Source: Coffea arabica
Taxonomy: Eukaryota > Streptophyta > Magnoliopsida > Gentianales > Rubiaceae
Direction of reading: 5' to 3'
DNA: 64,000 nt
Assembly (NCBI RefSeq): GCF_036785885.1
Contig: NC_092329.1
Coordinates: 4,464,001-4,528,000 of the forward strand
A model generated the notes under the pieces. It had not been told where the DNA came from, searched no databases, and saw only the letters and a program-made list of their open reading frames with translations. Below are positions 21,784 to 35,994 of this stretch, piece by piece (position 1 is the stretch's first letter; each line of letters begins with the position of its first letter). A program made the position numbers and the translations under genes.

Positions 21784-23286
21784 GGAAGTTGTGAAGGTCA
21801 CCAGACGGATTGCTCTTAGAATCATTTTTGCCCTTTTCAATGGTGGGGAAGGAAAGAGAAACACTTTTAACTCAAGTTGGCTCCAATTGAAACTTGACTG
21901 AGAAGCAGGGCAATGTGATTCCTTCTGTTACTCAACATTGTTGTGTTCCTTAGGAGTTAGCTTTAATGGCTAAAGCTGATGTGACAAAGTCCTAAAATTT
22001 TAGGGGATTTGACGCTTCAACAACTAAAATTTTCAATTGTACGAGATAACATATAACCAAATGCAGTCAATGTAAACACTAAGATAACACACACACACAC
22101 ACATATATATATATACACACACACACTAAAACAGCAAACGACTACTATATATATTCACTTGTAGGTGGATTTGTAATTCACAATTACCATCTAATCTCTT
22201 TTTTTTTTTTGCTTGATATAGAAGTATAGAATTTATTAATCAAATAATGTTCGCAGCATTAAGAGTGGAAAGGACGAAGTCTGGGGGAATAGAATCCCAC
22301 CAAGAAATCTCCACGATGAATAGATAGAACTTCAACTCGGAGAGGGAAAAAGGGAGAGTGTTTGATCAATGGGATAAGACGAAGCAAGTGGACCACAAGT
22401 ACACAAAGTGGGGAAGGTAGAGGAAGAAAAAATTCTATAAAGATGGAAAAGGTAGTATTATTATGCTGGTAACAGCATGTGCCTGGCTGGTTATTTCATG
22501 GCGCATCCACATCATTTGTTGCTTTTTCAAACCCAGTCCTGATGAGGATTCAATAGATGCAGTTCATCTTACCCCTAACATCACTTGCCTGTTGTCCATT
22601 TGAGTTAGTGTTCACTTTTTCAGGACTAGTAACACACCCTTTATCTCCATCACTATCAGCACCTCAATTTCTTCGACCACATAAACACGTCCGAAAGTTA
22701 CATACACTACTAAGATTGTTTTGGCAACAACATTAGGAAATGGACTAGGCCCCGACTGTGTTCGGCATGTTTCATTTGTAACCTAACTAGCTAGAAAAAC
22801 TCAAGTTCTCGATTTGGTTTTAGTAGTTTTTCAAGCATCATAAAAGGCTTATGTGATATGGGGGAAAGAAACCTGGAGGAAGTGGCTGTTCGAGATTGAT
22901 GGCTGGTATTTAGAAGATCAACGGATGCAAACTGATTAGTGCGAATGCATGTCCAAATATTTCCTGCATCCTGTTAATGCCATTCAATGTCACAACGAAC
23001 TGGAAAGATCGAATAGAATCCGTGTTCAAATGGGAAACACTTAATCAGCAGGACATTTATTAACATATGTTCTGATTTTTGCATCTCTTTGTCCATCAAC
23101 TTTACCTCCTCATTATTCATATTGTGAAATTTTTAAGAGCTGTAATTCTCATCTCTTTCTTCAAATGAATAATTGTAATAACAAGGATATTGAGATTGCA
23201 TTCCAATATAAACCCAACTTAATCACAATATAAATCAGAATCATCACTAAAACTAAACTGCTACCACTACCACTACTACTAGGACA
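21784..23286. other. Spacer, no supported gene
   Basis: Begins with the MIZ1-like promoter region. Contains an (AC)n(AT)n(AC)n microsatellite at 22087-22126 and a T run at 22200-22210. I see no coding stretch of note. Confidence 0.5.
22087..22126. repeat. Compound AC/AT microsatellite
   Basis: Alternating ac, then at, then ac dinucleotides over about 40 bases. Confidence 0.85.
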
Positions 23287-23291
23287 AAGGA

Positions 23292-26200
23292 TGTGATACC
23301 CCGAATATTAGGAGGTTGGTTGTAAAGAAGATATTAAAGTGTATTTCTTTGGGTTTGATTTAAAACCTTATTTTGTTTTAAAAAGATTAGAAACCCTAAT
23401 ATTTTAAACAAAAACCCTAGTTACTTGTGACTAACCGGTTTTCTTAAATCTCTCATATTTTAATTGAAACCCTAATTTTAATCACTGGAATTGTAAAATC
23501 CCTCACGTTTTTCTTAAAAATTTCATTTTATTTGAAAATTATTTATTTATTATAGCCCTACTACCCAATCATTCCACAATGAGTGTAAATAAACCTAGAA
23601 AGTAGAGTTTCACTTTTGGTTTCAAAATTGGGGTAAAATTAGGGTTTTCGCGATTTTTCGTAGGATGATTTTTCGGTATGGAGCAAGGATCAAATTTAAT
23701 TAAAAGTGACTTTTAGGTGAGAAATAATATGTGATTAGGAGCAATGATATAAGGTTAGTGATTGGGAAGTAAAAACCCTAGTACGTGTGTTTTTAAGAAA
23801 AACGGCGCGAACCGACGGGTACCGCGCACTACCGATTGAACGCACCACTTGACCACCACTTTCTTACCATACAAGCTCATTAATACTTGAGCAAAATATC
23901 TTCTTATTTTCCAGCTAGCTTGACTGAATTTTAAGGCTAAAAATAGCAAGGAAAAGAAAGAGAAAAATGAAAGGTGGTGGTGGCGACACTTGTCGCCACC
24001 TAAGGGTTTCTTGACCAAGAGATTAGTATTCCTTTTTAATCCCAATTTTTGCATCTTTCCTTCATTATTTCTGCTCCATAGCCGAACAAGAAGAGAGAGA
24101 AAGGGAGAGCAAGAGAAAACCATTTCCTTCTTGATTTGCACTATCCAAGTGAGAAGAAAGAAAACTAAACCGATTAAAGAGTGAGTTGTGGAGTTGGGAA
24201 GCTAGGGGAACTAAAATTTTCCAAAGGAGGTGGAGTATCACTCTTCCAAGCTTTGTCTTTGAGGTATAAGATCTGATCATGGTTCTTGTTCTTTTAAATT
24301 TTGGTTTAAAATGTTATCTAGTTCATGTTTTGGCTTGATTACAAGATATGCAAGTTGTTGTGATGATTTTGGATGATATATGCAAGTTAGGGTTTCCTAA
24401 ATTTCTGCCTAGACTTGTTGTATAGTGGGTATATGTTGTATATAAGATTATATAAGGGGCTTTGGTAGTGTTGGAAGCAAGAAATGAATAGATTGTCATG
24501 AAATCCCAAAAATTTCAGATTTCTGGAAATTTCCTAATTCAGTTCTGCCCGGTTTTAGTACTCATATTTAGAGTCCAAATTAGGCTTGGTATAAAACATG
24601 AAAGTTGTAGAGAATGGTATTTTATAGGTGCCTACAAAATTTCAGCTCAATCGGAGCAACGTAGCTTGTGAAAAGATGAAAATACCCTCGCTGTTCTAGG
24701 TTACATTCCAGAGTTCCGCGTGGACAGTTTAGTCTATTTGGTTGTGTTTATTCACTATAATCCGTTGGGATTTAGCTATTTTCCAAAACATGAAAGTTTT
24801 ATTATTCTGTCTTAGCTTTTAAACGTCTCCAAGAACACTTTAATCGGACCTTGGTAACCTGAGATATGACCATTCTAGTGCAGTGCGGTTAATTAGCCGA
24901 CTAGTTGGATTTTGGTTCTGTAAATTGGGAATTTGACTAGGTTTCATTGGAAATTGGACTAAGTGATCTTCATAAAAATTGTAGTCCTGTGTCTTAGCTT
25001 CGAAACGGTATAAGTTGCGCCTCAATCCGATAAGCATAGCCTCGGATTTGTTATTTCCGTAACCACACGTCAAATCTGTCTTTTGCTAGGTTACATTTCC
25101 GCACTTGTTATCATTTTGATTTTTGTTCTTATGTTGTTATGAGCCTATGGAACGGCTATTTACTTGAATCTATGATATGTATGACTTTGGGATTGGTTGA
25201 GGAAAAATAATGAAGCCATAAATGGCTGAAAAATTAGTAAACACAAAGGGCATGCTGCCCAAATTTACGCTCGAGAACTATAGAAATACACTTGCGACTT
25301 GGGTAGAGTTGATATGAATATCACTTGAACCATCTAGGGTACTTGAGTCTTTTTGTTCCGAGGTATATAAGTAAGGACTTGGCCGAATTTGTACCATTGA
25401 GAAATGAAATAATGATTGTTCGGAGTATGTTTTCCTTGTACTTTCGACTCGCATGGCATTTTCAAGTATAAATGTTACAAAATTTTATCGTTTAAAAAGC
25501 GAGCAAGTGTTTCACGACTACTCTCCAAGTGAATTCCAATTTCTTGATTTTTATTGAACGAAACGTCTAAGTTTCGAATCTTAGTCATGTTTCAAAGTTC
25601 TCAAACTGAGTTTTATCGCAGATTTGGACTCCGAACTCGGAGTATAACCTGAAAGTGACCAGTAAAGGCACTATTTCTTTTGGTGAGTGCTTTCAAATAC
25701 CGAATTGAACTTGATACTTGAACTTGATACGTGGCCAATATGATTACATGTTATATACGTGAATTGTTAGGGCAAGAGTGTACTTTATCGCACTTGCCCT
25801 TATATGATATATACTTGTTTATTGTTGCAATTGACTCGATATACTTGTTTATGATGCGCGCACTTCCTGGAATTCCAGAAACCCTGCGGCGAGTTACTTA
25901 AGTCGAGCCGGCAAGGGTTTGGTCGATTGGGTAACGAACCCTGGGTCTCTTGTTTTGTCGAGTGGAGTGATATCTCCTCGACTAATTGGTATACTCGAGT
26001 ATTACCACCCGTGTTTTTTGAGGATTTTGGGCCCAGTAGGGGGTTTGAATGGTGGACGGAGAGTAGTTAAGTGGTGCTCTATTGGATTGGTTCCTTTACT
26101 TGAAAGTTGACGGAGTGTCAACTACTACGTGATCAAGCTCCTGATGATGAATGGAAGTTGGCTCCTGAGAACCATCCGTATCCTTATGCTTTGGAATGAT

Positions 26201-26718
26201 TATTGCTTATTGGATTATTGTTTATTTTGAAAAACTTTTACACTTGCTCATTTTGAGATTTCTACTTGACGTGTTATTGCTCACCTTTATGAACTCTTCA
26301 TGCTCGTTACTTTGCTATATCGAAAACTTGTACTTATAAACAATGGTCAATTTGCTATTTGGAACCTCACTGGGCTTTTAGCTCATTCCACTCCATTTGT
26401 TTTCCTTTCAGGGGTACGAGCGAGGCGTGAGATATGTAAAGACTAACGTAGTCTAGTTATTTTGACTTTTGACTTGTACTCGCGCTATTACTCGAATAGA
26501 ATGTTTTGTATCTGGATTGTATACACTTTGAACCAGTTTGGGTATATTGAGGTTTTGTATCTTGATTGTGCATCAATGAAAATTATAAGCTTGAATTGCG
26601 ATATTATTTATGGTCTATGGATGTATGCATGTGATACGAGTGAGTGAGTCCTGGCGAGAGTTAGACAGGCGGTCCGTCGAACCCTTTGGTACGCCTTAGG
26701 GGAGGTGGGGTCGTCACA
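23292..26718. mobile_element. Solo LTR of a Ty3/gypsy-type retrotransposon
   Basis: The 3427-bp block starts TGTGATACCCCG and ends GGGGTCGTCACA, an inverted TGTGA/TCACA pair, and is flanked by a perfect 5-bp duplication, aagga (23287-23291 and 26719-26723). The termini and great length resemble LTRs of the Tekay/Del chromovirus group, but that assignment is from memory of such ends. There is no gag, protease or reverse transcriptase, no primer-binding site, and the duplication brackets a single repeat, so it is a solo LTR left after recombination between two LTRs. Small frames inside (for example 23755-24141 minus) are not genes. Confidence 0.82.
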
Positions 26719-26723
26719 AAGGA

Positions 26724-28659
26724 TGCTGAAAAAATCCAAGCAAAGGTTTTAAAGGAGCATCTACAAATAGATACTGTCTCCGTAGTTATAATAATCCCTT
26801 TGCTTATCCTTGTGAAATGGATGTTCTCAGGAGAACCACACATGCATGTTAAATCCCATAATTTCTTGTCCTCTCTCGAATCTTCAAGTAATAGTTTCAC
26901 TTTTTATGTGGACCTACCAAATTCTCACTTTAATTTCTATTTCCTCTCTGGATCCCTATGTCTCGTAACAAAAGGGGTCCTTTATTAATTACAGCAACTT
27001 CAAGTACTCGTTTGTATTAAACGAGTAGGGAGCAGAAAAAAGGACACGTCTTTTCTGAATACTGTGCGGTAGTCTTCAATAATGTTTCAGAGGACTAAAT
27101 AATCTCACGAAATGCAGGTTGCAGGATCTCAATGACAAGTAAATTTGATCTAACTTTTAACACAAGGTGTCCCGACAGAGATCCCTTCAAGGCTTCTTTG
27201 AAATGTATTGTGAGATTCTAATGAGTCTGCTAACATTGGCGCAATCTGTTCATGTAATCCCCTCTCTTCATTACCAAGCATTACAACCAAGAATCAAACC
27301 ACCTCATTCAGAACTACAGTCTCAATTTTTTTTGTTTTACTGACTCCTGACGCCACTAGTCCTTGTAGTATCGCATTACTGCCTGATAAAAAACAGGAGG
27401 ATACACCTACTTTCCATGAAAGTCTTTTGCATAAAGGTGCCAGTAGTATCAAACCATGCTATTTGTCCACTTAAAGGCTTACTTTTAGTGCGTGCTTAAG
27501 TTGGTGGCCTTACGGAATCCTGCATCAAGAAAGTTAAGATCCCTCCTAACGACAAAACCTCTCCGTCCTCCGTCTTTTGCTGGATTTTCTCGTACTTTTG
27601 AATTCGGCCTGGATTGGTCAAGGAAGGATTTTAAAGGTCATTTGGTCCCATAGACATTGGAATGAAGAAATAGATAATCCATAAATTAGCTGTAATCTGC
27701 AATAAGTTCCTGTAACAACTCTCAGATGTATCTTGATCCTCCTCCTAAGACCTAATTGATCTTTGTGTGGCCGACATCATTGTGTCAGTAAGATATACCT
27801 AAATGGCTGGTCATATTACTGGCCTGTGAGACACCACAATTGCTACTTTTCAATCCCTTCATGTGGTATGCATGGCCAGTTAGCCACTGTGGATTGTGGT
27901 TTTTCCCGACATGCAGGGGGGCATAGTCAATTGATTCACAGGCTGCATTTTTTCTCACATTGAACAGTGATTTCTTGGCTCAACTTGATTGTGATGATTT
28001 TCCATTTTTTTCCTCTGATTAACATTTCACCAACATCTCGGTAATAAGTGAGGAAGGGTGCTGGATCAAGATCTTACCTACGGAAATCTCTCTAGCAAGT
28101 TTTCTACCAGAAGGTTTTATGGGGAAAATATCTGAAAATGTGAACGATTATCATAGGATGCTCTAAACTCTCAAGTCCATATTGAAGTGTTGATGGAATT
28201 GGACATGCAAATATACAAGTTTTCTCCGCTCATGGTTTTGTACTACACTCAAATTCCAAACTTGTCCATTAAACAATTTGGAATTCTTTCACCTTTAGGC
28301 TGCAAATTTTACAGGATAAAGAAACAATCCATTCATTAAGTTCAATAGTTCCAAAAATCCAAATTGAACATTTTTTGAGCCACACAAGGCTTTGTTTGGA
28401 CAGCAAATCAACTTTCAGAGTGGAACCTTAGATATATACTTGTTCATTGTCACCTAAAAGCATAAAAATCTTGTAGTAATTCCATTAAATCTTATCTATG
28501 CGAGAAATAATTCTTTCCTCTTAAAAGAATAAAATATTTTCACTAGTTATTAAAACCATAATTGTGTAATATCCAAGAAAAGAGAACTAAAAAAAATTAA
28601 CCAGTGTGCAATAAAATAATGGCGAGACAAGCTGAGAAAGAAAAACCCAAACCAAACCA
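26724..28659. other. Spacer upstream of the peptidase pair, no supported gene
   Basis: Mixed-composition DNA lacking a recognisable domain on either strand. The last few hundred bases should be the promoter of peptidase copy 1; no single TATA box stands out. Confidence 0.5.
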
Positions 28660-31600
28660 ATGGCACTTTCAACTTCATTTACGGCCATATCCGCGCTGAC
28701 TCGCTACAGAAGACGCCACCCCTTTAACCCCTTCTCCACGACGTCGTTTATTTCCTCCTCATTCAACCACATTTCCAGAAAAATTCAACTCCTTCGCACT
28801 GCTGCTTCCCACTGTCACACCCAGTCTTCACCCAAAATGTCCTCAGTAACCGCGGAGAATACTAAAATCACCGCCCCATACGGTTCTTGGAAGTCCCCGA
28901 TAACTTCCGACCTTGTCTCCGGCTCCGATAAGCGCCTAGGTGGCACTGCCGTCGACGCCCTCGGCCACCTCTTCTGGGTCGAGACCCGCCCCAATGAATC
29001 AGGGTATATAGAAATTTCCACTCTTTGAAGGGTTTTGCAGGGTTTAAGTCGTCAATACTTCGTAGCAGCATAAGAGTTGAATAAAATTTTCTTTTTTTTA
29101 CTTATTTTTATTATATTTCATCTTTTTTTCTATGGTTGATGGGTTCAGACGGTTGGTGCTGGTGAAGCAAGGAGAAAAAGAAGGGGATGACCCTATTGAT
29201 GTCACCCCAAAGGAGTTTTCTGTGAGGACAGTAGCTCAGGAATATGGAGGTGGGGCATTTAGGATATTTGGAGATACAGTGATTTTCTCGAATTACAAGG
29301 ATCAAAGGCTCTATAGGCAGTCATTATCTTCAAAAGGTTTGATCTTTCACTTTTTCTCTTTTCTTGTTTTCCGTCCTGGGATTTTTTCCTATGCTTTAGC
29401 TGAATTAAAAACTGGGTTCTATCCAATCACCAAAGCTTTAAAGCTTTGCTTTCTTATGAGCACTGGTTCTAATGCTTAGTTTTGTTGTTTTCTAGAATCT
29501 AATTTATTGTAGTGTAGCAACCTCTTAGGTATTGCAAATAGCCAGTAAATGATTGAGTTTACTCAGTTTACTACTTTTTGTTTTGGGTTTAAATATGAGT
29601 ACTTGCTCTGTTGGCAGATTCTGCTCCTTTGCCATTTACTCCAGATTATGGCAGACCGCTCGTGTCTTATGCAGATGGAGTTTTTGATGCGCGGTTTAGT
29701 CGTTTCGTGACAGTACAGGAAGGTAGCTGTTAGCATGTATTTATTGATTTGAGGTTGTTTAATCAATCATCAGAGTTAATTGTAAATATTGGTTAATTGT
29801 TTTAAATTTTATGTTTGACAGACTGTCGTGAAAGTGCTATGAATTCTATAACAACTATTGTGTCATTTGATATCCGTGATGAGAGCGTTCAAGGTATGCT
29901 TTACATTGTCTAATCTCTTTTAGACTAATACCTTTCTTATTCTGTCTGTGAGTTGCAAGTATACCAGTTCAAAGATTGCTTCTTTGTTTCTTTAAGTTGC
30001 TTGTACCCTGATTTGTGTCGATGAAACATGATGATTGTTTCTTTTGACTTGTCTGGTGTGCACCATCAACAATGCAGAACCGAAAGTACTGGTTTCTGGC
30101 AGCGATTTTTATGCTTTTCCTCGTTTGGATCCAAAAGGAGAACGGATAGCCTGGATTCAGTGGAGCCATCCCAACATGCCATGGGACAGATCAGAACTTT
30201 GGGTTGGCTACATAAGTGATTCAGGGTATGCAGCAGTTTCTCTCTGAGGTGTAGGGTGTCTGCTTGAAACTTTGGATTGGTAATTTGACTGATAATGGGT
30301 GCATATTGTGCATTTTTATCACTGATAATGGATGTTGATAGGATGCACAATTATTTCGCTTCTCTTTGCTTTTCCTTTTAGTGGAAGTCTTCTTTGGGTA
30401 TGAAGCTTCTTGAAAACTTTACTTTGTTACTTGTGTCACAATAAGGTTTTTTTCACCCATTTAGTTAATTTTGCTTTGAAAAAAAAAGAAAGTGTTTGTT
30501 TTGCTTCAAATATATTTGTATGCGATTGTGTTCTCGAGAAGGCAAATCTTACTTGTTGATGGCTGTGGCAGGCTTTTACACCAGAAAAAACATGGAGAAT
30601 TAAAAATAAGTAGAGTTCAAGAAAAACTTATAGATGTTCCCTGAAGATGATAAAGCTTTGATTTGAAACTTTATGTGGCTTCTTGTGTGTGAAGTTCTCT
30701 CCTTGTTTCCATGTCTCCACTGGCATGAAATTGGCAGTTGTCTTCATACGACTTTAATAACAAATGATACCCCCAAGATGGTCAAACTCAGACGTCAGTC
30801 CTTCATTCGCAGCTGAGGCATTTGCCTTTCTGATCTTTAATGCTATTCTTTTCTGACTAAATATTTGAACTCAAAGAAGGCACTTTTTTTTTTTTTTTTT
30901 GGCAAGGTTCAACATAGTATGAGGATTTGTCTGCATAAATTCCCTTAGTTCCTTTGCACCAAGTAAATTCTGGTTGCAGATTTATGTAAGTCTCCCATTT
31001 AAGATCCGTCAAAAGACTTGTACTTGGATCCATCAAATGACTTGTGTTTGGATCACTCAGGTCTGAATTCTTGTTGGCAAATGCTAATTCCGGTATCATT
31101 GATAACCTTCTATGAATAAATCTCTCGTCTTTTGTCTTCTGTTGGTTATTTGAAATATTACTTTCTGTAACAGAGACGTGCATGCACGGGTCTGCGTTGC
31201 AGGTGGTGATCCAACACTTGTGGAATCTCCAACTGAGCCCAAGTGGTCACCTCAAGGTATTTCCACTAGCTTACTTTCTTTACTAGAAAACGAGGATATT
31301 GGTGTGGCAAATATGAGAATTTCTTTGCGCCTGTTGAACATGTCTAGTTTCCATTACAGACATTGGTATTCCTTCATCATATTGTAATAAGCATATATTA
31401 TGCATTCAACTGACTCGACTCTGAAATTCTTGTTTTATGTGGAACTGCTGTATATTGTTAATTGTTTTAGTATCTTCAATGCCTCAAGACTGTGTGTTAA
31501 TTGCTGTGCTTGCTATTGCAGGAGAACTGTTCTTCATTACTGATAGAAAATCTGGATTTTGGAATCTCTACAAATGGGTAAGCTTGCTAGAAAACTATCA

Positions 31601-34600
31601 TTTTGAGATTTTCTCCCTATCTGCAATTTTTTGATAATCTGAGATGTTCCTAGTGTTGATACTCATGTCTTTTGTTGCTACCAGTTATTATTCAATTGTA
31701 ATATGTGTCATTTGTTCTTTAAGTGTATCTAAGATCACATTTTTGATGATCTCCTGGCAATTATTGCGAACCCTTGTTCATTTATCCTGAGTCAAATTAT
31801 GAAGTATATCTTATCAACCTTTTGGGTCGCATTCGCTTCAAGACAGGTCTGAGTCACCTAAATACAGTTCTAGTTTGACAAATGCACTGATCCTCTGAAA
31901 AGTTTGATATGATGCCATTTTTAGGATGCTCCTTGACTTTTCTTCACTTTCTTCTTTTCTTTTTGTGTGTGTGTGTGGGTGTGGGTGTCTGTGCGCTTGT
32001 GCGTGCATGCATGTGTGTGTGTGTGGCGGTTTGGGGGTGATGTGGCAGCATTGCATGTCTGTTATCAATCAGCAACATCCTTTTCTTGTGAGAGAGGTTG
32101 GATTGCAGTTTGAGTGACTCAAAGTTGATTGTAATATGATGTCATTTCATTGATAACAGATTGAAACTTCTAATGAAGTGCTTCCAGTTTACACATTGGA
32201 TGCTGAGTTCGCAAGACCTCTGTGGATTTTTGGCATGAATTCCTATGATTTTATCTTTGATAAAGATCAGAAAAACCTCATTGCCTGCAGTTACAGGTTG
32301 CCTCTAGGATTGTTTTCACAACTTTCTTTATTCCTGTATGATTATATCCTTTGCAAGTATTAATGTTGTGTGATTGATATGCAGGAAGAATGGCAAGTCA
32401 TATCTTGGTATTCTCGATGCTGTCCAGAACACTTCATCGTCAGTTGAAATTCCATTCACGGACATTAACAACATTGTATGGTGATGAGACTTTATGTCTG
32501 TTGCTTTAAAATCCTTTAGCCTAGAATGATAATGACTGAAAGATTTGTTGCTATTATAGACTTCTGGGCTTGACTGTCTATACATCGAGGTAGCTTCTGC
32601 TGTTCATCCATTGTCTATTGCAAAGGTGCTGACTTCTTTTCTTGCTCATACTAAAGCATATTATGTTATTTTGATTCATACTTTTCAAACCCATGATTTC
32701 AAGAGTTTGTAATGGTTGTTCTTTCTTGGTTGGCAGTTGACTTTAGATGATCATAAATCAAAAGCAGTTGATTTCAAGATCATGTGGTGTTCTTCATCCA
32801 TTAGTTCAATTGACAAATCATATTTTAGCATGCCAGAAGTGATAGAATTTCCAACTGATGTCACTGGTTTGAATGCATTTGCATACTTCTATCCACCTAC
32901 CAATCCCATTTATCAAGGTTATCCAGAAGAAAAGCCTCCACTACTATTGAAAAGCCATGGTGCGTTTTGGTTCTTTTGTGTCTGTGTGTGCGTGCGCATG
33001 AGATTTATCCTGCAAAGTTTTTATCTTTGTTGAAATTGTTTGAAGCCTTAGTATCAGAAATGATTGGATTTCCCTGATGTGGTTAAGAAGGATTTGGAAC
33101 ATTTTAGTCTTAGATATTCTATCCTGTTGAAAGTTGTCATGTTTACATGTTGGGGGAATCCAGCTTCACATGTGAATTTGCAGGATTTTTTTTTTGTGGA
33201 AATTAGCTTCTGTATCTTGAGGGTAGATGAGTTGCTAACACTACATGGATATGGTTTTTTGTTTGGCTTATTTGTGGGGGGAAGTTCCCACTGTGTTTAC
33301 AGAAAAGATAAACTGTAAGGACTGATGCACGACCTGGGTTTGGCCCTGGTGTGTTCCACAATTCTTTAGACATTGGTAAAAAAATTGTGTGTGTTCCACA
33401 ATTCTTTAGACATTGGTAAAAAAATTATGTCTTTTTTTGTCATCAGACTGCGACTTAAAAATGTTTTGCCCATAATCATATGCATTTTCCATGCCAAATA
33501 CTCTAGAAGAGATTCTTCTGGTTGAATAGTTGATTGGTTAATTATGTTAAGGATGAAGATTCTGATTTTAATGACGCAAATATCAGCTTATTTCTAAGTT
33601 TAGAACTGGCTAGTTGATGACTTTGGGTTGGTAACTGATTCTTAGTCCTTTTGATGAAATGATGGTAGTAAACCAAAGCTTAATGCTTAATTTTTGTTCA
33701 AGAACTACGTTTCATAGATAGGAACCTTTATTAGTTTTAGGCTAGTCTTAAATTAGTATTTGTGTTATTCGTTGACTTCAATGAAATATGTTTTTCAACT
33801 GCTATAGGAGGCCCTACTGCAGAGACACATGCTGTCTTAAATCTTAGCGTGCAATATTGGACCAGTCGGGGTTGGGCATTTGTCGATGTTAATTATGGTG
33901 GAAGTGCTGGTGGGTTTTCATTCTATTTATTCATTCTTCAGTATCTTCTAAAGTTTCAGCAAGATTACTATGACATACATTGGAAAGAAAGAGGTTCTGT
34001 ACAAGGAAACATTCTTTTATCGTGTTGGCACTAGTTGGCAAGCAGGTAGGACTTTACTGAGCTTATAGCTGGAGAACTTGAGAACTTGAAGCACTTGATT
34101 TGCTGTTTTGTTTCAACTGCTTATTGTTGGTTTTTGGCGTTCCAAGTATTTTATCTCCACTTACTACTTAAACTTGCTAGTTTATCATTTTATTTTAATG
34201 GCATGAAATTATCCATTTTTAGAGTACGTCTTTTAGCCATCTTTTCAACTTATACTCTTTACTGATGTCCAATCCAACTAATTGCATTTCAAAATTTAAA
34301 GGTTACGGCAGAGGATATCGAGATAGGCTGTTAGGACAGTGGGGAATTGTCGATGTTAATGACTGTTGCAGTTGTGCAAAGTTTTTGGTAAACGATAGTT
34401 TCTTTAATTCCACTGAATGATGGAAAATGCCCCTGAATATCTGGTTAGTTTGTCCTGAATTTTGTTTGATGTTCAAGGTTGACAGTGGAAAAGTTGATGG
34501 TGAACGGCTTTGTATTACTGGGGGCTCTGCTGGTGGATACACAACATTGGCAGCGCTTGCATTTAAAGATACATTCAAAGCCGGAGCTTCCTTGTATGGT

Positions 34601-35994
34601 GTGAGTGCTTAATCAGCTTTTGTCAAATTTTGCTAGTTACATACTTCACTTCTTCTCTTGGTTAGGTTTGTAAAATTTTCCAGTCAATTTCTCTCTCTTT
34701 ACGAGTGTTATTGGCGTATGGCTTTGCCTTAGGTAGTATATGGCGTTTGTAGCTTCAATTTCTACTTGCAGTAGTGTACATAATCTTTTCCCTCAGATCT
34801 ATCAATTCTGATTAGTTTCTTCCCACGTAAACAACTGAGTAAAGCTTCTTTCTGATTGGTGAGTACCATGTGACCCTATTTGGCTGGCAATTCACAAAAT
34901 CTTTCTTTTTCATTTATGTAAACATAATGGTTTCATTAATTTTGAAGGAATCCTGTCTAACTTTTGGATTCTGTTCACGTTTATTTTTGTAATTATCTTG
35001 CTATTGTTGGTTTTCTGCTCTAGTTTCTTTTTGTTTTTTTTTTTTTGAGGTATGCATATTGGTTCTGCTTCTGAAGTAATGTTTTTTCTTTACATTCTTC
35101 TTTAAAAAACAGGTGGCTGACCTGAAGTTGTTGAGATTAGAGACTCACAAATTTGAATCTCACTACATCGACAATCTTGTTGGTAATAACTCAGTTGCAT
35201 TCTTTTACTGTAAGCGAATCACAATTCATGCATTTCTTGCTCGTTTCTTCAAAATATTCTGTTCTTTGGAGAGCTTCCAATTGCATATTACTTGTCAACA
35301 AACTGAGTACACCTTTTGAAATTGTTGCAGGAAGTGAAAGAGCATATTTTGAGAGGTCACCTATAAATTTTGTTGAGAAATTTTCATGCCCAATAATTCT
35401 ATTCCAAGGATTAGAAGACAAGGTGTGAACAATAGTGATTATACCTGCCTTTCTTACAATACTATTAATATTATTCTTCTTTTCAATGCTTTTGGTGTTT
35501 GCGGCTCATAACCGACAGAAAGAGAACATGACGCTATTGCTTATGTGAGGAACAATTAAGATGTTGTCATCCATCTTGAATGTGACTCTTCTATGACAAT
35601 CAAAATGAGGTTCCTTTTTCTTGGAGTAGCTTGTTTAAACCGGTCATTGACATAATCATGTAAATGCATTCAATGATTATTGGCCTTCATTTTGCAGGTT
35701 GTCCCCCCTGAACAAGCACGCAAAATTTATCATGCACTGAAGGAAAAAGGGTTGCCTGTTGCTCTTGTAGAGTATGAAGGAGAACAACATGGTTTCCGAA
35801 AGGTATGCACCATAAGATAAGTTACTGGTACAGCAACTGTTTAACATACAAATCATAGCTGATTAACTCGTCTTCCATAGGCTGAAAACATCAAGTTCAC
35901 GCTTGAACAACAAATGGTGTTCTTTGCACGTTTGGTGGGAAATTTCAACGTAGCAGATGAGATCACCCCCATCAAAATTGATAACTTTGACTGA
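28660..35994 (+). CDS. S9-family (prolyl-oligopeptidase-type) serine peptidase, tandem copy 1, organelle-targeted form
   Basis: Eighteen exons give 734 residues: 28660-29003, 29149-29336, 29618-29722, 29822-29893, 30078-30225, 31174-31256, 31522-31577, 32160-32296, 32385-32475, 32560-32625, 32737-32959, 33808-33909, 34302-34387, 34478-34600, 35113-35182, 35331-35422, 35698-35802, 35881-35994. All borders are GT/AG and the frame stays open. The N-terminal ~450 residues are the beta-propeller ([28 protein letters not shown]); the C-terminal alpha/beta-hydrolase domain holds Ser584 (GGSAGG), Asp661 (LEDKVVPP) and His693 (QHGF). It resembles the Arabidopsis acylaminoacyl-peptidase/dipeptidyl-peptidase-like protein At5g36210. 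Residues 1-59, rich in Ser, Thr and Arg with no acidic residue, look like a chloroplast or mitochondrial transit peptide. Substrate unknown; probably trims or clears peptides. Confidence 0.92.
31965..32024. repeat. TG-rich microsatellite in intron 7 of peptidase copy 1
   Basis: About 60 bases of imperfect (TG)n with interruptions such as 'gggtgtgggtg' and 'gcatgcatg'. Confidence 0.8.
33351..33430. repeat. 40-bp tandem duplication in intron 11 of peptidase copy 1
   Basis: The unit beginning 'gtgttccacaattctttaga' at 33351-33390 is repeated at 33391-33430 with a single difference (g/a near the end). It is absent from the matching intron of copy 2, so it arose after the gene duplication and probably recently. 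Confidence 0.9.

Noticed and set aside
23755-26110. Open frames inside the 3.4-kb LTR
   Set aside because: They lie within a solo LTR bracketed by a 5-bp duplication and carry no gag or pol motif.
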